A DNA stretch of 64,000 bases from Bacillus sp. RAR_GA_16 (GCF_020165985.1 NZ_JAIUKZ010000018.1:1-64000), one strand, 5' to 3'. Numbered from the stretch's first letter, positions 46,153 to 57,154 are shown. Numbers and translations are program-made. The notes: a model not told the origin generated them from the sequence alone.

Positions 46153-47637
46153 TTAAGGCATAACCGTTTTGTTCATTAGATAGCGATCTGTCTCACGAGC
46201 TACACCGCGACCTTCATTGATTGCCCACACGATAAGGCTCTGCCCTCTTCGAACATCACCTGCTGCAAACACCCCGTCTACATTCGTACGATAATCTTCG
46301 AATTCTGCCTTCGCTCGTTTACGGTTATCTTGATCGACTTCAAAATGTTCGAGAACACCTTCCTCAGGGCCAGTAAAGCCAATTGCGATTAAGACAAGCT
46401 CAACTGGCCAAACTTGTTCTGTACCAGGAAGTTCTTTCATGAACACATTTCCTCTTTTATCAACATGCTTTTCGATCGTTACCGTATGAAGTTCTTTTAC
46501 TTGACCATTCTCATCACCTACGAATTTTTTCGTCATGATGGAATATTGGCGAGGGTCTTCCCCGTGCTCTGCTTGCGCCTCTTCATAAGCATAATCAAGT
46601 GTGAAAACCTTCGGGAATTCTGGCCAAGGGTTATCAATCATTCGATCTGCTGTTAACTGCGGATGTTTCCCAAATTGGTGAACACTTTTACATCCGTGAC
46701 GAAGTGCTGTCGCAACACAGTCCGCCCCTGTATCTCCACCACCAATTACAATCACATTTTTTCCTTCTGCTGAAACATACTTCTTATCTTGAAGCTCGGA
46801 ATCTAACAAACTCTTTGTATTTTGCTTTAAGTAATCCATTGCATAATGAATTCCTCCAAGCTTACGTCCTTCAATTGGAAGGTCACGGTGCTTTTGAGCT
46901 CCCGTACAAAGAATCACCGCATCATGCGCATCCCGAAGCTCCGCTTGCGTCACGTCTTTACCAATTTCCGTATTGGTCACAAAAGTTACGCCCTCATCAG
47001 CAAGAAGTTTTACACGGCGTTCGACCAACTCTTTATCTAGCTTCATGTTAGGAATGCCGTACATTAATAAACCGCCAATACGATCATCTCGTTCATATAC
47101 GGTAACAGAGTGTCCTGCTTTATTAAGCTGATCTGCGGCAGCTAACCCTGCAGGACCTGATCCTACGATGGCAATTTTTTTGCCAGTGCGATTTTTAGGA
47201 GGTTGAGGCGTCATCCACCCTTCAGCAAAACCGCGGTCGATAATTTCTTTTTCAATACTTTTAATGGCAACCGCATCGTCAGGAATCGCTGCTACACAGG
47301 CGCCTTCGCATGGAGCAGGACAAACCCTGCCAGTGAATTCAGGAAAATTATTCGTTTTAAGTAGGCGATCTAGCGCATCTTTCCACTTCCCTTGATAAAC
47401 AAGATGATTCCATTCCGGAATCAGGTTATAAAGTGGACAACCTGATGCACTCCCATTTAATTCAATACCTGAGTGACAGAAAGGCGTGCCGCAATCCATG
47501 CAGCGTGCCCCCTGTGTTTTCAAGCTTTCTTCAGATTGAGGGAGTTGGTATTCTCCCCAATCTTTCAGTCGTGTTGATAGATCTCTTTCGCGTGCTTTTT
47601 CTCTAGGATAGTCTAAAAATCCTGTTGGCTTACCCAA
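46153..47637 (-). CDS. gltD: Glutamate synthase small subunit
   Basis: NADPH-oxidising subunit that feeds electrons to the large subunit, making glutamate from glutamine and 2-oxoglutarate. The 494 residues show cysteine clusters ([21 protein letters not shown]), an FAD motif ([20 protein letters not shown]) and an NADPH motif ([15 protein letters not shown]). It is second in the operon, 14 bases after gltB. Its normal terminator is disrupted by the IS3-family element. Confidence 0.96.
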   Translation of the reverse strand: MGKPTGFLDYPREKARERDLSTRLKDWGEYQLPQSEESLKTQGARCMDCGTPFCHSGIELNGSASGCPLYNLIPEWNHLVYQGKWKDALDRLLKTNNFPEFTGRVCPAPCEGACVAAIPDDAVAIKSIEKEIIDRGFAEGWMTPQPPKNRTGKKIAIVGSGPAGLAAADQLNKAGHSVTVYERDDRIGGLLMYGIPNMKLDKELVERRVKLLADEGVTFVTNTEIGKDVTQAELRDAHDAVILCTGAQKHRDLPIEGRKLGGIHYAMDYLKQNTKSLLDSELQDKKYVSAEGKNVIVIGGGDTGADCVATALRHGCKSVHQFGKHPQLTADRMIDNPWPEFPKVFTLDYAYEEAQAEHGEDPRQYSIMTKKFVGDENGQVKELHTVTIEKHVDKRGNVFMKELPGTEQVWPVELVLIAIGFTGPEEGVLEHFEVDQDNRKRAKAEFEDYRTNVDGVFAAGDVRRGQSLIVWAINEGRGVARETDRYLMNKTVMP

Positions 47638-47651
47638 TCGAATACCTCCCC

Positions 47652-50600
47652 TTATACCGGTTCCAGATCACTTTGGCGTGGTTTTACTTGACCGTTCTTC
47701 GCCTGTTGGAACACTTCGTATGCTGCGTCATCGTCTTTATAGCCTTGTTCTTTAAGCTCTTCTAATGATTCAGTGATACGTTTATACTCCTTAGGAATGA
47801 CCTTCACAATCTTCCCTACAACTTCATTCCAGTTTTGAATAAAACGAATGGCTTTTGGACTATCTGTAAAGTAAGCATGCTGTTGAATCATATGCTTTAC
47901 TTCCAGAATCTCTTCATAGTTGCTTAACGATTCAATATGGACCATTTCAGCATTCACATTTTGCTTAAATGCTTCTTGATCCTCTGATAGAACATAGGCA
48001 ATTCCGCCAGACATACCGGCTGCAAAGTTCTTCCCAGTCTCTCCAAGGACAACGACACGACCACCCGTCATGTATTCACAACCATTGTCGCCAATTCCTT
48101 CTACAACCGCTTTAGCGCCACTGTTTCTTACGCAGAAACGTTCTCCTGCAAGTCCACTGATGTACGCCTCACCTGAAGTTGCTCCATAAAAAGCAACATT
48201 TCCTACAATTGTATTCTCGTCTCTCGAAAACCCAGCTTTAGCGGAAGGATGAATAATGAGCTTTCCGCCTGACAATCCTTTTCCAACATAGTCGTTCGCA
48301 TCGCCTTCTAACTGCATTGTCACACCATTTGGTACGAATGCTCCGAAACTTTGACCAGCAGAGCCTTTAAAATGCAGGCGAATCATGTCTTCTGGAAGTC
48401 CATCAGCACCATAGCGCTTCGTAATCTCATGTCCTAACAGTGCACCAGCAACACGGTTGGTGTTACGAATAACGTAAGAGCCTTCGAAAGGTTTTTGCTC
48501 CTCAAGCGCTCCAAGCGCTGCAGGAATAATTGACGTATTATCTAGCGCAGCATCTAGTTTATGATCCTGTTTTCGCTGATTAAATCTACCGACTTCATCT
48601 GATACATGCGGCTGATAAAGAAGCGGTTTAAGATCAAGATATCTTGCTTTCCAATGGTCTTTAGTACGACGACTTACTTTCAGTACATCGGTACGACCAA
48701 TCATTTCTTCAATTGTTCTGAATCCAAGTTCAGCCATAATTTCTCGCACTTCTTGAGCAATAAACTGCATATAATTAACCACGTGATCCGGGTTACCCAT
48801 AAATTTCTTGCGAAGTTCAGGATTTTGAGTGGCTACACCAACTGGACATGTGTCCAAATGACAAGCTCTCATTAGAATACATCCAAGAACAACAAGTGGT
48901 GCAGTTGAAAAACCAAATTCTTCAGCTCCAAGAATCGCCGCCATCACAACATCACGACCGGTCATCATTTTTCCATCAGCTTCAAGCACAACGCGATCAC
49001 GAAGATCATTTAAAACGAGCGTTTGATGCGTTTCAGCTAAGCCCAGTTCCCATGGAAGACCAGCGTGTTTAATACTTGTTCGAGGCGATGCTCCTGTTCC
49101 ACCTTCATATCCACTAATGAGAATCACATCTGCCAGGCCTTTTGCTACCCCTGCAGCAATCGTACCAACTCCTGCTTTTGAAACGAGCTTTACGTTGATT
49201 CGTGCAGATGGATTTGCATTTTTCAAATCATGGATAAGTTGGGCAAGATCTTCAATCGAATAAATATCATGGTGCGGTGGTGGTGAAATCAAACCAACTC
49301 CTGGTGTCGATCCACGAACTTCAGCAATCCAAGGATATACTTTCTTACCAGGTAACTGACCACCCTCTCCAGGCTTCGCACCTTGTGCCATTTTAATTTG
49401 AATTTCATCTGCATTACTTAAGTAATAGCTTGATACGCCAAAGCGACCTGATGCTACTTGTTTAATCGCACTTCGACGCAGATCTCCATTTTCATCTGCC
49501 GTAAAGCGAGAAGGATCTTCTCCACCTTCACCGCTATTGCTTCGTCCTCCAATGCGGTTCATTGCAATGGCAAGAGCTTCGTGAGCTTCACCGCTAAGAG
49601 CGCCATAGCTCATTGCTCCCGTCTTAAAGCGACGTGTAATGGATTCAATACTTTCTACCTCATCAATTGAAATCGCTTCTTTGGAACCAAAATCAATCGC
49701 CTGTCTAAGATAAGTTAAGTTCTCTTCAAGCGCCATTCCAGAGAATTTTTTATATAGTTCATAGTTATTGCTTCGAGCAGCGTGTTGCAGGGTATGAATG
49801 GTTTTTGGATTGAAAGAGTGATGCTCTCCTCCATTCCTCCACTGAAGTTCACTTCCCGTTTCAAGCGTTAAATCACTATACTCTGAATCATGATAAGCAA
49901 AATGATGTCTCATTAATGTTTCTGTTGCAATAATGTCGATTGGAATGCCGTCAATTTGCGAAGCGGTACCAGCAAAATACCGATCGATCACTTCGTTGCT
50001 AACACCGATTGCCTCAAAGATTTGTGCACCACGGTAGCTTTGGATCGTTGAAATACCCATTTTTGACATCACTTTAACGATACCGGTTGTGGCAGCCTCA
50101 ATGTAGTTTTCAATCGCTTCATCAAAAGTAAAACCTTCAATCGTGCCGTCCAAAATCATCTGATCAATTGAATCGTATGCAGCATAAGGATAAATAGCGT
50201 CAGCGCCATATCCCGTTAACATGGCAAACTGATGAACATCTCTAGCCTCACCTGTTTCAACGATTAAACTTACTTTCGTTCGCGTTTCTCTCTTAATTAA
50301 GTGATGATGAAGTCCACTTAACGCAAGTAATGATGGAATCGCTGCTTTATCACGATTAACTCCGAAATCTGAAAGAATAAGAATGCTTTTCCCATTTTTA
50401 ATAGCACGATCAGCTTTTCGGAACAGTGCTTGTAAAGCGTGTTCCATTTCTGTTTCACCACGAGCGGCGTCAAACAGCAAACTTAATGTTTCGGGGTGAA
50501 AATCCTCTTCATTCAATGCTTTAATTGCTTCAAAACGACTATCAGTAAGAATCGGTGTTTCAAGTCGAATTCTTCTAGCACTTTCTGGACTCGTTTCAAG

Positions 50601-52241
50601 TAAGTTGCCTTCAGGTCCGAGTAGCGTCATTGTTGAAGTAACCGATTCTTCTCGAATGGAATCAATTGGTGGATTCGTCACTTGCGCAAACAGTTGCTTA
50701 AAGTAGTTAAACAATAGCTGCGGTCGCTCAGACAGAACAGCAAGAGGGACATCGTTCCCCATCGATCCGATTGGATCTTTCTTTTCAGTTACCATTGGAG
50801 CAATATTCTTTGTTAACTCTTCATATGTGTAGCCGAATGCTCTTTGTGTTTTAACGAGCTCCTTTTCATCAATGGCTCTCGTTTTACTCGCTTCAGGCGA
50901 CAAGCTCATTAAATTTTCATCTAACCACTTGCGGTACGGTTTCTCTGTTGCGATTTGTGTTTTAATCTCTTCGTCATATACAAGTCGCTTTTCTTCAAGA
51001 TCTAAAAGAAGCATTTTACCGGGGCTTAAGCGACCTTTTTCCACTATTTTCTCTTCATCGATTTCAATGACACCAACTTCGGATGAAAGAATAAACGTAT
51101 CATCGTTTGTGATGACGTATCGAGCCGGACGCAGTCCATTACGATCAAGCATCGCTCCAATTTGACGACCGTTCGTAAATGCGATTGCAGTTGGTCCATC
51201 CCAAGGTTCCATTAACGTACTATGATACTCGTAAAATGCTTTTTTAGGATCAAGCATCGTTGCATCACGATCCCACGGTTCAGGGATCATCATCATAGCC
51301 GCATGTGGTAATGAACGGCCAGAAAGGTTCAAGAATTCGAGACAATTATCTAATGAAGATGAATCACTTCCATTTGGTCGTACGATTGGAGCAATATCTT
51401 TCATATCATCGCCAAAGACATCTGATTGAAGTGCACCTTCTCTTGCTCTCATCCAGTTTACATTTCCTCGGAGCGTATTGATTTCTCCATTATGAATGAG
51501 GTACCGGTTTGGATGCGCCCGATCCCAACTTGGGAAAGTATTTGTACTAAAGCGTGAATGCACCATTGAAAAAGCAGATTTAAAAGTTGGATCCTTTAAA
51601 TCTAAATAAAATTGATCAAGCTGTTCTGGTGTGAGCATTCCTTTATAAACAATCGTATCTTTTGAGAAACTTGCAGCGTAGTACTTCGTTTTCGATAGTT
51701 GAGAATCTTGTGATACTTGTTTCTCTGCTTTTTTACGAATAACATATAATTTACGTTCAAATTCTTCAGCAGAAATATCGCTTTTCTTAATAAAGACCTG
51801 TCGAATGACAGGCTGAGCAATACATGCAGCTTCTCCAATTGTTGTTTCATCTACAGGAACGGTTCTCCAGCCAATAAACTCTTGGCCAGCTTCCTTGATT
51901 GCTTTTTCAACAATTTGCTTTGCGCGTTGTCTCAGCTGATTGTCAACGGGTAGGAACATCATTCCCACACCGTACTCCCCTTTATTTGGAAGGTTAAACC
52001 CGGAATTCTTTTGGAAAAATTCGTGTGGAATCTGAAGCATAATGCCCGCACCGTCACCCGTGTCAGGATCGCTCCCCTGCCCTCCGCGGTGATCTAGCTG
52101 GCGTAGCATATAGACTCCCTTTTCAATAATGTCATGTGCAGGCTCATTATTTATATTGGCGATCAGCCCGATGCCACAAGCGTCATGCTCATGAATTGGA
52201 TCATATAATCCCTGTTTCTCTGGAAAGTTTGCTCTATCCAT
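47652..52241 (-). CDS. gltB: Glutamate synthase large subunit
   Basis: Large subunit of 1529 residues. After removal of a short propeptide the nucleophile is Cys22 (HEHDACGIGLIANI) of the glutaminase domain. A central domain, an FMN-binding synthase domain (VKLVSKAGVGTIAAGVAKGL, GGTGASPRTS) and an iron-sulfur loop (CHLDTCPVGVATQ) follow, ending in a beta-helix domain with repeated glycine motifs. The operon is divergent from gltC, whose product activates it in Bacillus. Confidence 0.97.
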   Translation of the reverse strand: MDRANFPEKQGLYDPIHEHDACGIGLIANINNEPAHDIIEKGVYMLRQLDHRGGQGSDPDTGDGAGIMLQIPHEFFQKNSGFNLPNKGEYGVGMMFLPVDNQLRQRAKQIVEKAIKEAGQEFIGWRTVPVDETTIGEAACIAQPVIRQVFIKKSDISAEEFERKLYVIRKKAEKQVSQDSQLSKTKYYAASFSKDTIVYKGMLTPEQLDQFYLDLKDPTFKSAFSMVHSRFSTNTFPSWDRAHPNRYLIHNGEINTLRGNVNWMRAREGALQSDVFGDDMKDIAPIVRPNGSDSSSLDNCLEFLNLSGRSLPHAAMMMIPEPWDRDATMLDPKKAFYEYHSTLMEPWDGPTAIAFTNGRQIGAMLDRNGLRPARYVITNDDTFILSSEVGVIEIDEEKIVEKGRLSPGKMLLLDLEEKRLVYDEEIKTQIATEKPYRKWLDENLMSLSPEASKTRAIDEKELVKTQRAFGYTYEELTKNIAPMVTEKKDPIGSMGNDVPLAVLSERPQLLFNYFKQLFAQVTNPPIDSIREESVTSTMTLLGPEGNLLETSPESARRIRLETPILTDSRFEAIKALNEEDFHPETLSLLFDAARGETEMEHALQALFRKADRAIKNGKSILILSDFGVNRDKAAIPSLLALSGLHHHLIKRETRTKVSLIVETGEARDVHQFAMLTGYGADAIYPYAAYDSIDQMILDGTIEGFTFDEAIENYIEAATTGIVKVMSKMGISTIQSYRGAQIFEAIGVSNEVIDRYFAGTASQIDGIPIDIIATETLMRHHFAYHDSEYSDLTLETGSELQWRNGGEHHSFNPKTIHTLQHAARSNNYELYKKFSGMALEENLTYLRQAIDFGSKEAISIDEVESIESITRRFKTGAMSYGALSGEAHEALAIAMNRIGGRSNSGEGGEDPSRFTADENGDLRRSAIKQVASGRFGVSSYYLSNADEIQIKMAQGAKPGEGGQLPGKKVYPWIAEVRGSTPGVGLISPPPHHDIYSIEDLAQLIHDLKNANPSARINVKLVSKAGVGTIAAGVAKGLADVILISGYEGGTGASPRTSIKHAGLPWELGLAETHQTLVLNDLRDRVVLEADGKMMTGRDVVMAAILGAEEFGFSTAPLVVLGCILMRACHLDTCPVGVATQNPELRKKFMGNPDHVVNYMQFIAQEVREIMAELGFRTIEEMIGRTDVLKVSRRTKDHWKARYLDLKPLLYQPHVSDEVGRFNQRKQDHKLDAALDNTSIIPAALGALEEQKPFEGSYVIRNTNRVAGALLGHEITKRYGADGLPEDMIRLHFKGSAGQSFGAFVPNGVTMQLEGDANDYVGKGLSGGKLIIHPSAKAGFSRDENTIVGNVAFYGATSGEAYISGLAGERFCVRNSGAKAVVEGIGDNGCEYMTGGRVVVLGETGKNFAAGMSGGIAYVLSEDQEAFKQNVNAEMVHIESLSNYEEILEVKHMIQQHAYFTDSPKAIRFIQNWNEVVGKIVKVIPKEYKRITESLEELKEQGYKDDDAAYEVFQQAKNGQVKPRQSDLEPV

Positions 52242-52327
52242 ATTCCCACTCCTCGCTCTTATCCCAATTCATTATGGTTTCTCACTTTAACGCCATAACG
52301 TCGAAATTGTTTAAATATTCTACACTC

Positions 52328-52357
52328 ATTGTACATTGCTTTAACCAATGCTTCCAA
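52328..52357 (-). promoter_or_regulatory. Probable gltB promoter
   Basis: On the minus strand TTGGAA (52352-52357) and TACAAT (52328-52333) are 18 bases apart. It overlaps the divergent gltC promoter, as expected for GltC-type control. Confidence 0.5.
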
Positions 52358-52365
52358 TATATAAT
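52336..52365 (+). promoter_or_regulatory. Probable gltC promoter
   Basis: TTGCTT (52336-52341) and a perfect TATAAT (52360-52365) are 18 bases apart on the plus strand, overlapping the gltB promoter in the opposite direction. Confidence 0.5.
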
Positions 52366-52418
52366 TTAGATATAATTAATCTACTATTGATATGAATTAA
52401 AAGGGAGATTTCTTTTTT

Positions 52419-53324
52419 ATGGAACTTAGGCAGCTTTATTATTTTATGGAAGTAGCAAAACGAGAGCATGTCACAGCAGCAGCTACTTCTCTTCATGTTG
52501 CACAATCGGCTGTTAGTCGGCAAATTGCGAATCTTGAATCAGAGCTTGGCGTACAATTGTTTATTCGCGAAGGAAGAAACGTAAAATTAACTCAGGTTGG
52601 CCAGATCTTTATGGATCACGCTGAAACGGCTATTTCAGAAATTGAGCGAGCAAGACAAGCCGTATATGAATTTCTAAACCCGGATACGGGGACGATTCGG
52701 ATTGGATTTCCAAACAGTTTAGCAGCGAAAACGTTACCTACGGTTATTTCTGCATTCCGGAAAGAGCATCCAAGCGTTGGTTTTCAATTAAGGCAAGGTT
52801 CTGTGCAAGATTTAACGGATGCTGTTAGCAAAGGCGAAATTGATATTGCATTTGTGTCTCCAGTACCAAAAGATCGGACAGATGTTGAAGGACACATCTT
52901 TTTCACGGAAAAACTTCTTGCTCTTCTCCCAATCTCACACGAATTAGCGGATTATCCTATGCTTAGACTTGGACAACTAAAAAATGAACCATTTGTATTG
53001 TTTCGCTCAGGATATGCACTCCATCATCTTGTTACATCTGCATGCCAGCAGGTTGGTTTTAAACCTCGCATTGCATTTGAAGGAGAAGATATTGATACAA
53101 TTAAGGGGCTGGTGGCAGCAGGATTAGGGGTAAGTCTTTTACCTGAAATTACACTTTCAGAACAGTTACCAGGTGAGACAGTGAAAATCGAGTTATCAGA
53201 ACCAAACGTCACAAGAACAGTCGGTGTCATCATTCCACAGGGAAGAGAACTGGCTCCTTCTGAAAGAAAGTTCTTTGAATTTCTTACCCATTTTTATGAG
53301 GTTCTTAACAGATTTGGGCAATAA
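52419..53324 (+). CDS. gltC: LysR-type regulator GltC
   Basis: Transcription factor of 301 residues. The N-terminal helix-turn-helix is MELRQLYYFMEVAKREHVTA, then AATSLHVAQSAVSRQIANLE. A LysR substrate-binding domain follows. Its divergent placement next to gltB is the classic Bacillus arrangement, in which GltC activates glutamate synthase when 2-oxoglutarate is plentiful. Confidence 0.93.
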   Translation: MELRQLYYFMEVAKREHVTAAATSLHVAQSAVSRQIANLESELGVQLFIREGRNVKLTQVGQIFMDHAETAISEIERARQAVYEFLNPDTGTIRIGFPNSLAAKTLPTVISAFRKEHPSVGFQLRQGSVQDLTDAVSKGEIDIAFVSPVPKDRTDVEGHIFFTEKLLALLPISHELADYPMLRLGQLKNEPFVLFRSGYALHHLVTSACQQVGFKPRIAFEGEDIDTIKGLVAAGLGVSLLPEITLSEQLPGETVKIELSEPNVTRTVGVIIPQGRELAPSERKFFEFLTHFYEVLNRFGQ

Positions 53325-53325
53325 A

Positions 53326-53365
53326 AAAAGCCAGATCGAGAAGCATGTGTTCCGATCTGGCTTTT
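53326..53365. terminator. Bidirectional terminator after gltC
   Basis: The perfect 13-base stem AAAAGCCAGATCG/CGATCTGGCTTTT begins at the gltC stop codon and also serves the converging MFS gene. Confidence 0.9.
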
Positions 53366-53391
53366 CATGTTTGCTTATTTAATGAAGAAAA

Positions 53392-54813
53392 TTAATAAGA
53401 TCGATTCACCTCAGATTCTTTGGCAGGCATTTTTAAAAAGACTCCGAGAATGAGGCCGATTAAGAAAATAACGGATGCTGCAAGATACATGTGTTGATAC
53501 CCTGATAAAATCATATCCCTAATCCCATCAGACATTTTACTTCCGCTAAACGTTGTCGCCCCCGCAGTGGCAATGAAGCCTGCAAGAATAACAGGTCCAA
53601 GAGAGGTGCCCACCGAACGGAACAAACTAACAAGCGATAGAGCAGCACCAGCTTCACGATCAGGCGTTAACTCAAGAATAATGTAGTTTAGCGGCGTTCC
53701 CATCGTAAATCCAATTCCAATACCAGATAAAATCATGCCAAGGGATAACGTGATCCACCCACCTGCTAGATAGACAAAGAAAAGAGACCCAAGAAGACTT
53801 AATGAAAATCCCAAGAGGACAACTTGCTTCGCTCCCCATTTATCAAGAAGCACCCCTCCAATAGGTGCTGCAAAACCAGAGGCTACTGCTAATATCGTCA
53901 TGACATAACCACCCTGACCTCTTGATAACGACAAAATAATTTCAGAGAATGAAGGAACAAAAATCATACTAATGATACCAATACCCGTAATCGTTGAAAT
54001 CAATAGTGCTAACACAATGTTGCGATCTTTAAAGTAACTTAATTTAATTATTGGGTCTTTCGCTGATTTTTCAACTCGAATTAGTGGATAGATGAAAACA
54101 ATACTAATTAGCAAAAGAGGCCAGACTGTCATCGATTGGATTGATTGAATAAATTCATTCGTATCTAGATTCGTTAATCCTAGCAAGAGACTTACAATTA
54201 CAAGTGATAATACAGCCGCTCCACCCCAATCAAGCGAAGGATTTTTCCCTTCCTTTCGATCATCGGGGAGTTTTAAGCCCATTACAAGAATGATCAGTGC
54301 AATGGGGATATTGATAAAGAAAATCCATCTCCAACTAAACTGAGCAACGAAAAAGCCCCCTACATTCGGTCCGAGTATGGTAGCTATTCCGAACATAGCT
54401 CCAACAAACCCCAGTGCCATGCCACGTTTTTCTTTAGGAAAACTACTTCCTATAACGGCATTTGCGATAGGGATTATTCCACCACCACCAAGAGCTTGTA
54501 TGGCACGACCAATTAATAGAAAAGGAAGAGATTGACTAAATCCAGCAATAACGGAACCGATCGCAAATAACGAAATACCCGTAAGAAAAATGCGCTTTCT
54601 TCCAAATAAGTCAGCAAGTTTACCGACGATCGGCATACTCACCGCATAGACAAGCGTATAGATCGTCACTACCCACACTGTCCATTTTAAATCAATGCCA
54701 AGATCCTCGATCAGCGTTGTTAAAGCAGGAGATACGATACCGGAGTCAAGAGCACCTAGAAAAACACCTAGCAAAAATGTGATTAAAATAAACCGAAGTT
54801 TTTTATCCATCAA
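53392..54813 (-). CDS. MFS drug:H+ antiporter, DHA2 (EmrB/QacA) type
   Basis: Exporter of 473 residues with about 14 membrane helices. The DHA2 motif LDSGIVSPALTTL is in helix 1, motif A is GKLADLFGRKRIF, and motif C is GPNVGGFFVAQFSWRWIFFINIP. Its GGGGAT ribosome binding site lies in the right arm of a 22-bp perfect inverted repeat that probably also contains its promoter and operator. The substrate is unknown. Confidence 0.92.
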   Translation of the reverse strand: MMDKKLRFILITFLLGVFLGALDSGIVSPALTTLIEDLGIDLKWTVWVVTIYTLVYAVSMPIVGKLADLFGRKRIFLTGISLFAIGSVIAGFSQSLPFLLIGRAIQALGGGGIIPIANAVIGSSFPKEKRGMALGFVGAMFGIATILGPNVGGFFVAQFSWRWIFFINIPIALIILVMGLKLPDDRKEGKNPSLDWGGAAVLSLVIVSLLLGLTNLDTNEFIQSIQSMTVWPLLLISIVFIYPLIRVEKSAKDPIIKLSYFKDRNIVLALLISTITGIGIISMIFVPSFSEIILSLSRGQGGYVMTILAVASGFAAPIGGVLLDKWGAKQVVLLGFSLSLLGSLFFVYLAGGWITLSLGMILSGIGIGFTMGTPLNYIILELTPDREAGAALSLVSLFRSVGTSLGPVILAGFIATAGATTFSGSKMSDGIRDMILSGYQHMYLAASVIFLIGLILGVFLKMPAKESEVNRSY

Positions 54814-54816
54814 AAC

Positions 54817-54866
54817 ATCCCCTTTGTGTTCATATGTGTATTATCACATATGAACACAAAGGGGAT
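54817..54866. repeat. Perfect 22-bp inverted repeat over the MFS promoter and ribosome binding site
   Basis: The arms at 54817-54838 and 54845-54866 are perfectly complementary, with a six-base spacer TATTAT. On the minus strand the centre holds TGTGATAAT, an extended -10-like element. TTGATC lies 18 bases before it. The arm nearest the gene contains AAAGGGGAT, the MFS ribosome binding site, three bases from the gene. Confidence 0.9.
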
Positions 54867-54880
54867 CAACTGGTTAACGG

Positions 54881-55453
54881 CTAATAATGAGTTGGCCAAA
54901 GCTTTTCATATAAGTCCTCATAATTCGTTACATAAATATCTGCTCCTGGAGACGCGTTTTGAAATAGGCACGTTTTCATTCCAACTTCTTTTGCGGGGAG
55001 AATATCCAATAGACGATCTCCTACTGCAAGATCAAGAGAGTAGTGATCATTTAAATGGTGGTAAGAAGCTGGGTCGGGCTTTCGTGGAAAACCGTCGTCA
55101 CCCGCTACAAGATCAGTAAAATAATGTTCCATATCGAAGTGTTTCAATATTTCGATGACTTCAGCGCGGGGTTTATGCGTCATAATCACATTAAGATCTG
55201 CTTTTTCAAGAATGGTTTTTATTCCCTGGAAAGGGGGTTTGTCATCAGGAGATAAGGCATTATCTTTTTCGCGAAAAGTTTTGATCTGCTCTTCTGATAA
55301 ATGAAACACCTCTGTCGCATGATGAAAAGAAACTTTTAATTCTTTTAAAATCTCTTCTTTTGTTATGTTGGCAGGGACTAACTGCTTCATTACTTCCGTA
55401 AAGGCAGGATATGTATCAAATAACGTTCCATCAAAATCCCAAAGAATTCTCAT
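54881..55453 (-). CDS. HAD family hydrolase
   Basis: Haloacid dehalogenase-superfamily phosphatase of 190 residues. Motif I is LWDFDGTLFD with the nucleophile Asp, motif II is VIMTHKPR, and the late acidic motif is DDGFPRKPDP with AVGDRLLDILPA. The phosphoglycolate phosphatase-like cap suggests a small phosphorylated metabolite as substrate, but this is not specific. It lies between glyS and the MFS gene on the same strand. Confidence 0.88.
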   Translation of the reverse strand: MRILWDFDGTLFDTYPAFTEVMKQLVPANITKEEILKELKVSFHHATEVFHLSEEQIKTFREKDNALSPDDKPPFQGIKTILEKADLNVIMTHKPRAEVIEILKHFDMEHYFTDLVAGDDGFPRKPDPASYHHLNDHYSLDLAVGDRLLDILPAKEVGMKTCLFQNASPGADIYVTNYEDLYEKLWPTHY

Positions 55454-55482
55454 CTTGTACTCACTCTCCTTATTTCTAAAGA

Positions 55483-55508
55483 AAAGCCGCTCTACCTTGA
55501 GCGGCTTT
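55483..55508 (-). terminator. Terminator of glyS
   Basis: The perfect 10-base stem AAAGCCGCTC/GAGCGGCTTT with a TACCTT loop lies a few bases after the glyS stop. Confidence 0.9.
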
Positions 55509-55514
55509 CTTCAT

Positions 55515-56897
55515 TTAAAATTGTGTTTTTTCTTCTAGAAAGCTTTTTAGTTCTGAAATCGGCATTCTTTTTTGTTCCATTGTATCACGATCACGGATCG
55601 TTACTTGCTGATCTTCAACAGAATCAAAATCAAATGTAATCGCGTAAGGTGTACCAATTTCATCATGACGACGGTAACGTTTACCGATTGAACCAGCTTC
55701 GTCATAATCAACCATGAAGTATTTAGATAGCTCAGCATGTACGGCGCGTGCTTCCTCAGAAAGTTTTTTAGAAAGCGGGAAGACAGCTGCTTTAAACGGC
55801 GCGATCGCCGGGTGGAAGTGCATCACACTTCTTGACGTACCATCTTCAAGCTCTTGCTCTTCATATGCTTCAATTAAGAAAGCAAGCGTTACGCGGTCTG
55901 CTCCGAGTGAAGGTTCAATACAATAAGGAACATATTTTTCACCGGTTTGCTGATCATGATAAGTAAAATCTTCATTAGAGTGTTCCATGTGCTGCTTAAG
56001 ATCATAATCTGTTCTTGAAGCAACCCCCCATAGTTCACCCCAACCAAATGGGAACTTGTACTCAATATCCGTTGTTGCATTACTATAATGGGAAAGCTCA
56101 TCTTCTGCATGCTCACGTAGACGAATGCTATCTCCACTCACGCCAAGATTAAGCAACCAGTTCTTGCAATACTCTTTCCAATAGTCATGCCACTCGAGTT
56201 CATCACCAGGTTTACAAAAGAATTCGAGCTCCATTTGTTCGAATTCACGAGTACGGAACGTAAAGTTACCTGGTGTGATTTCGTTTCGGAAGCTCTTTCC
56301 GATTTGTGCAATACCAAATGGTACTTTTTTACGCATAGAACGCTGAACATTTTTAAAGTTAACAAAAATTCCTTGAGCTGTTTCCGGGCGAAGATAAATT
56401 TCATTTGTGCTTGATTTCGTTACACCCTGATGTGTTTTAAACATTAAATCAAACTGACGAATTTCTGTAAAGTCTTCACTACCACATTCTGGACATGTAA
56501 TGTTGTTATTTTTAATAAGACGTTCCATTTCTTCAAACGAAAGCCCGTCTGCAATCATTTCATCTTCCTCTGTCGATAGTGCGTCTTCGATTAACTTATC
56601 AGCACGGTGACGTGTTTTACAGCTTTTGCAATCAATTAGTGGATCATTAAAGTTACCTAGGTGACCAGAAGCTTCCCATGTTTTCGGATTCATCAAAATG
56701 GCTGCATCAAGCCCACTATTATAAGGAGATTCTTGTACAAACTTCTTCCACCAAGCACCTTTAATATTGTTTTTAAGTTCGACTCCAAGGGGACCATAAT
56801 CCCATGTATTTGCGAGTCCTCCGTAAATATCAGACCCCGGAAAAATAAATCCTCTGTGCTTTGATACAGATACGATTTGATCCATTGAAATTGTCAT
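55515..56897 (-). CDS. glyS: Glycyl-tRNA synthetase, single-chain type
   Basis: Class II synthetase of 460 residues that charges tRNA-Gly. Class II motif context is visible in [34 protein letters not shown] and in the C-terminal anticodon-binding domain. Zinc-type cysteines are in [11 protein letters not shown] and CPECGSEDF. The frame extends to 56990 through the T-box terminator, but the ATG at 56897 has a GAAGGAGAG site and begins [20 protein letters not shown], so that is the start. Confidence 0.96.
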   Translation of the reverse strand: MTISMDQIVSVSKHRGFIFPGSDIYGGLANTWDYGPLGVELKNNIKGAWWKKFVQESPYNSGLDAAILMNPKTWEASGHLGNFNDPLIDCKSCKTRHRADKLIEDALSTEEDEMIADGLSFEEMERLIKNNNITCPECGSEDFTEIRQFDLMFKTHQGVTKSSTNEIYLRPETAQGIFVNFKNVQRSMRKKVPFGIAQIGKSFRNEITPGNFTFRTREFEQMELEFFCKPGDELEWHDYWKEYCKNWLLNLGVSGDSIRLREHAEDELSHYSNATTDIEYKFPFGWGELWGVASRTDYDLKQHMEHSNEDFTYHDQQTGEKYVPYCIEPSLGADRVTLAFLIEAYEEQELEDGTSRSVMHFHPAIAPFKAAVFPLSKKLSEEARAVHAELSKYFMVDYDEAGSIGKRYRRHDEIGTPYAITFDFDSVEDQQVTIRDRDTMEQKRMPISELKSFLEEKTQF

Positions 56898-56925
56898 GTC
56901 ATTCTCTCCTTCTTCAATCAATATA

Positions 56926-57154
56926 AAAAGCTCCCGCTCCATGGACAAATACTGTCCAGGGACGAGAGCTTTATGCACCCGCGGTTCCACCCTAGTTGAT
57001 GCACGTTATGCATCCACTTTCAGAACGTTTAACTCCAGACCGCCATTTCATCAGACCTTACTTCGGGCTCACACCGTCCCCGAATCGCTAAATTAAGGAT
57101 TATCTGATGACTATTTGTCCTTCATAGTTAGTATGGTTATGTATGAGATTGATA
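56926..57154 (-). ncRNA. T-box leader, glycine specific
   Basis: The minus strand shows the T-box core AGGGTGGAACCGCGGG (56978-56993), a stem I with GGTGTGAGCCCGAAG, and GATGAAATGGCGG, where GGC (57042-57044) is the specifier codon for glycine. A terminator (56926-56972) with AAAAGCTCCCGCTCC against GGGACGAGAGCTTT follows. It controls glyS: uncharged tRNA-Gly allows read-through. Confidence 0.93.
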
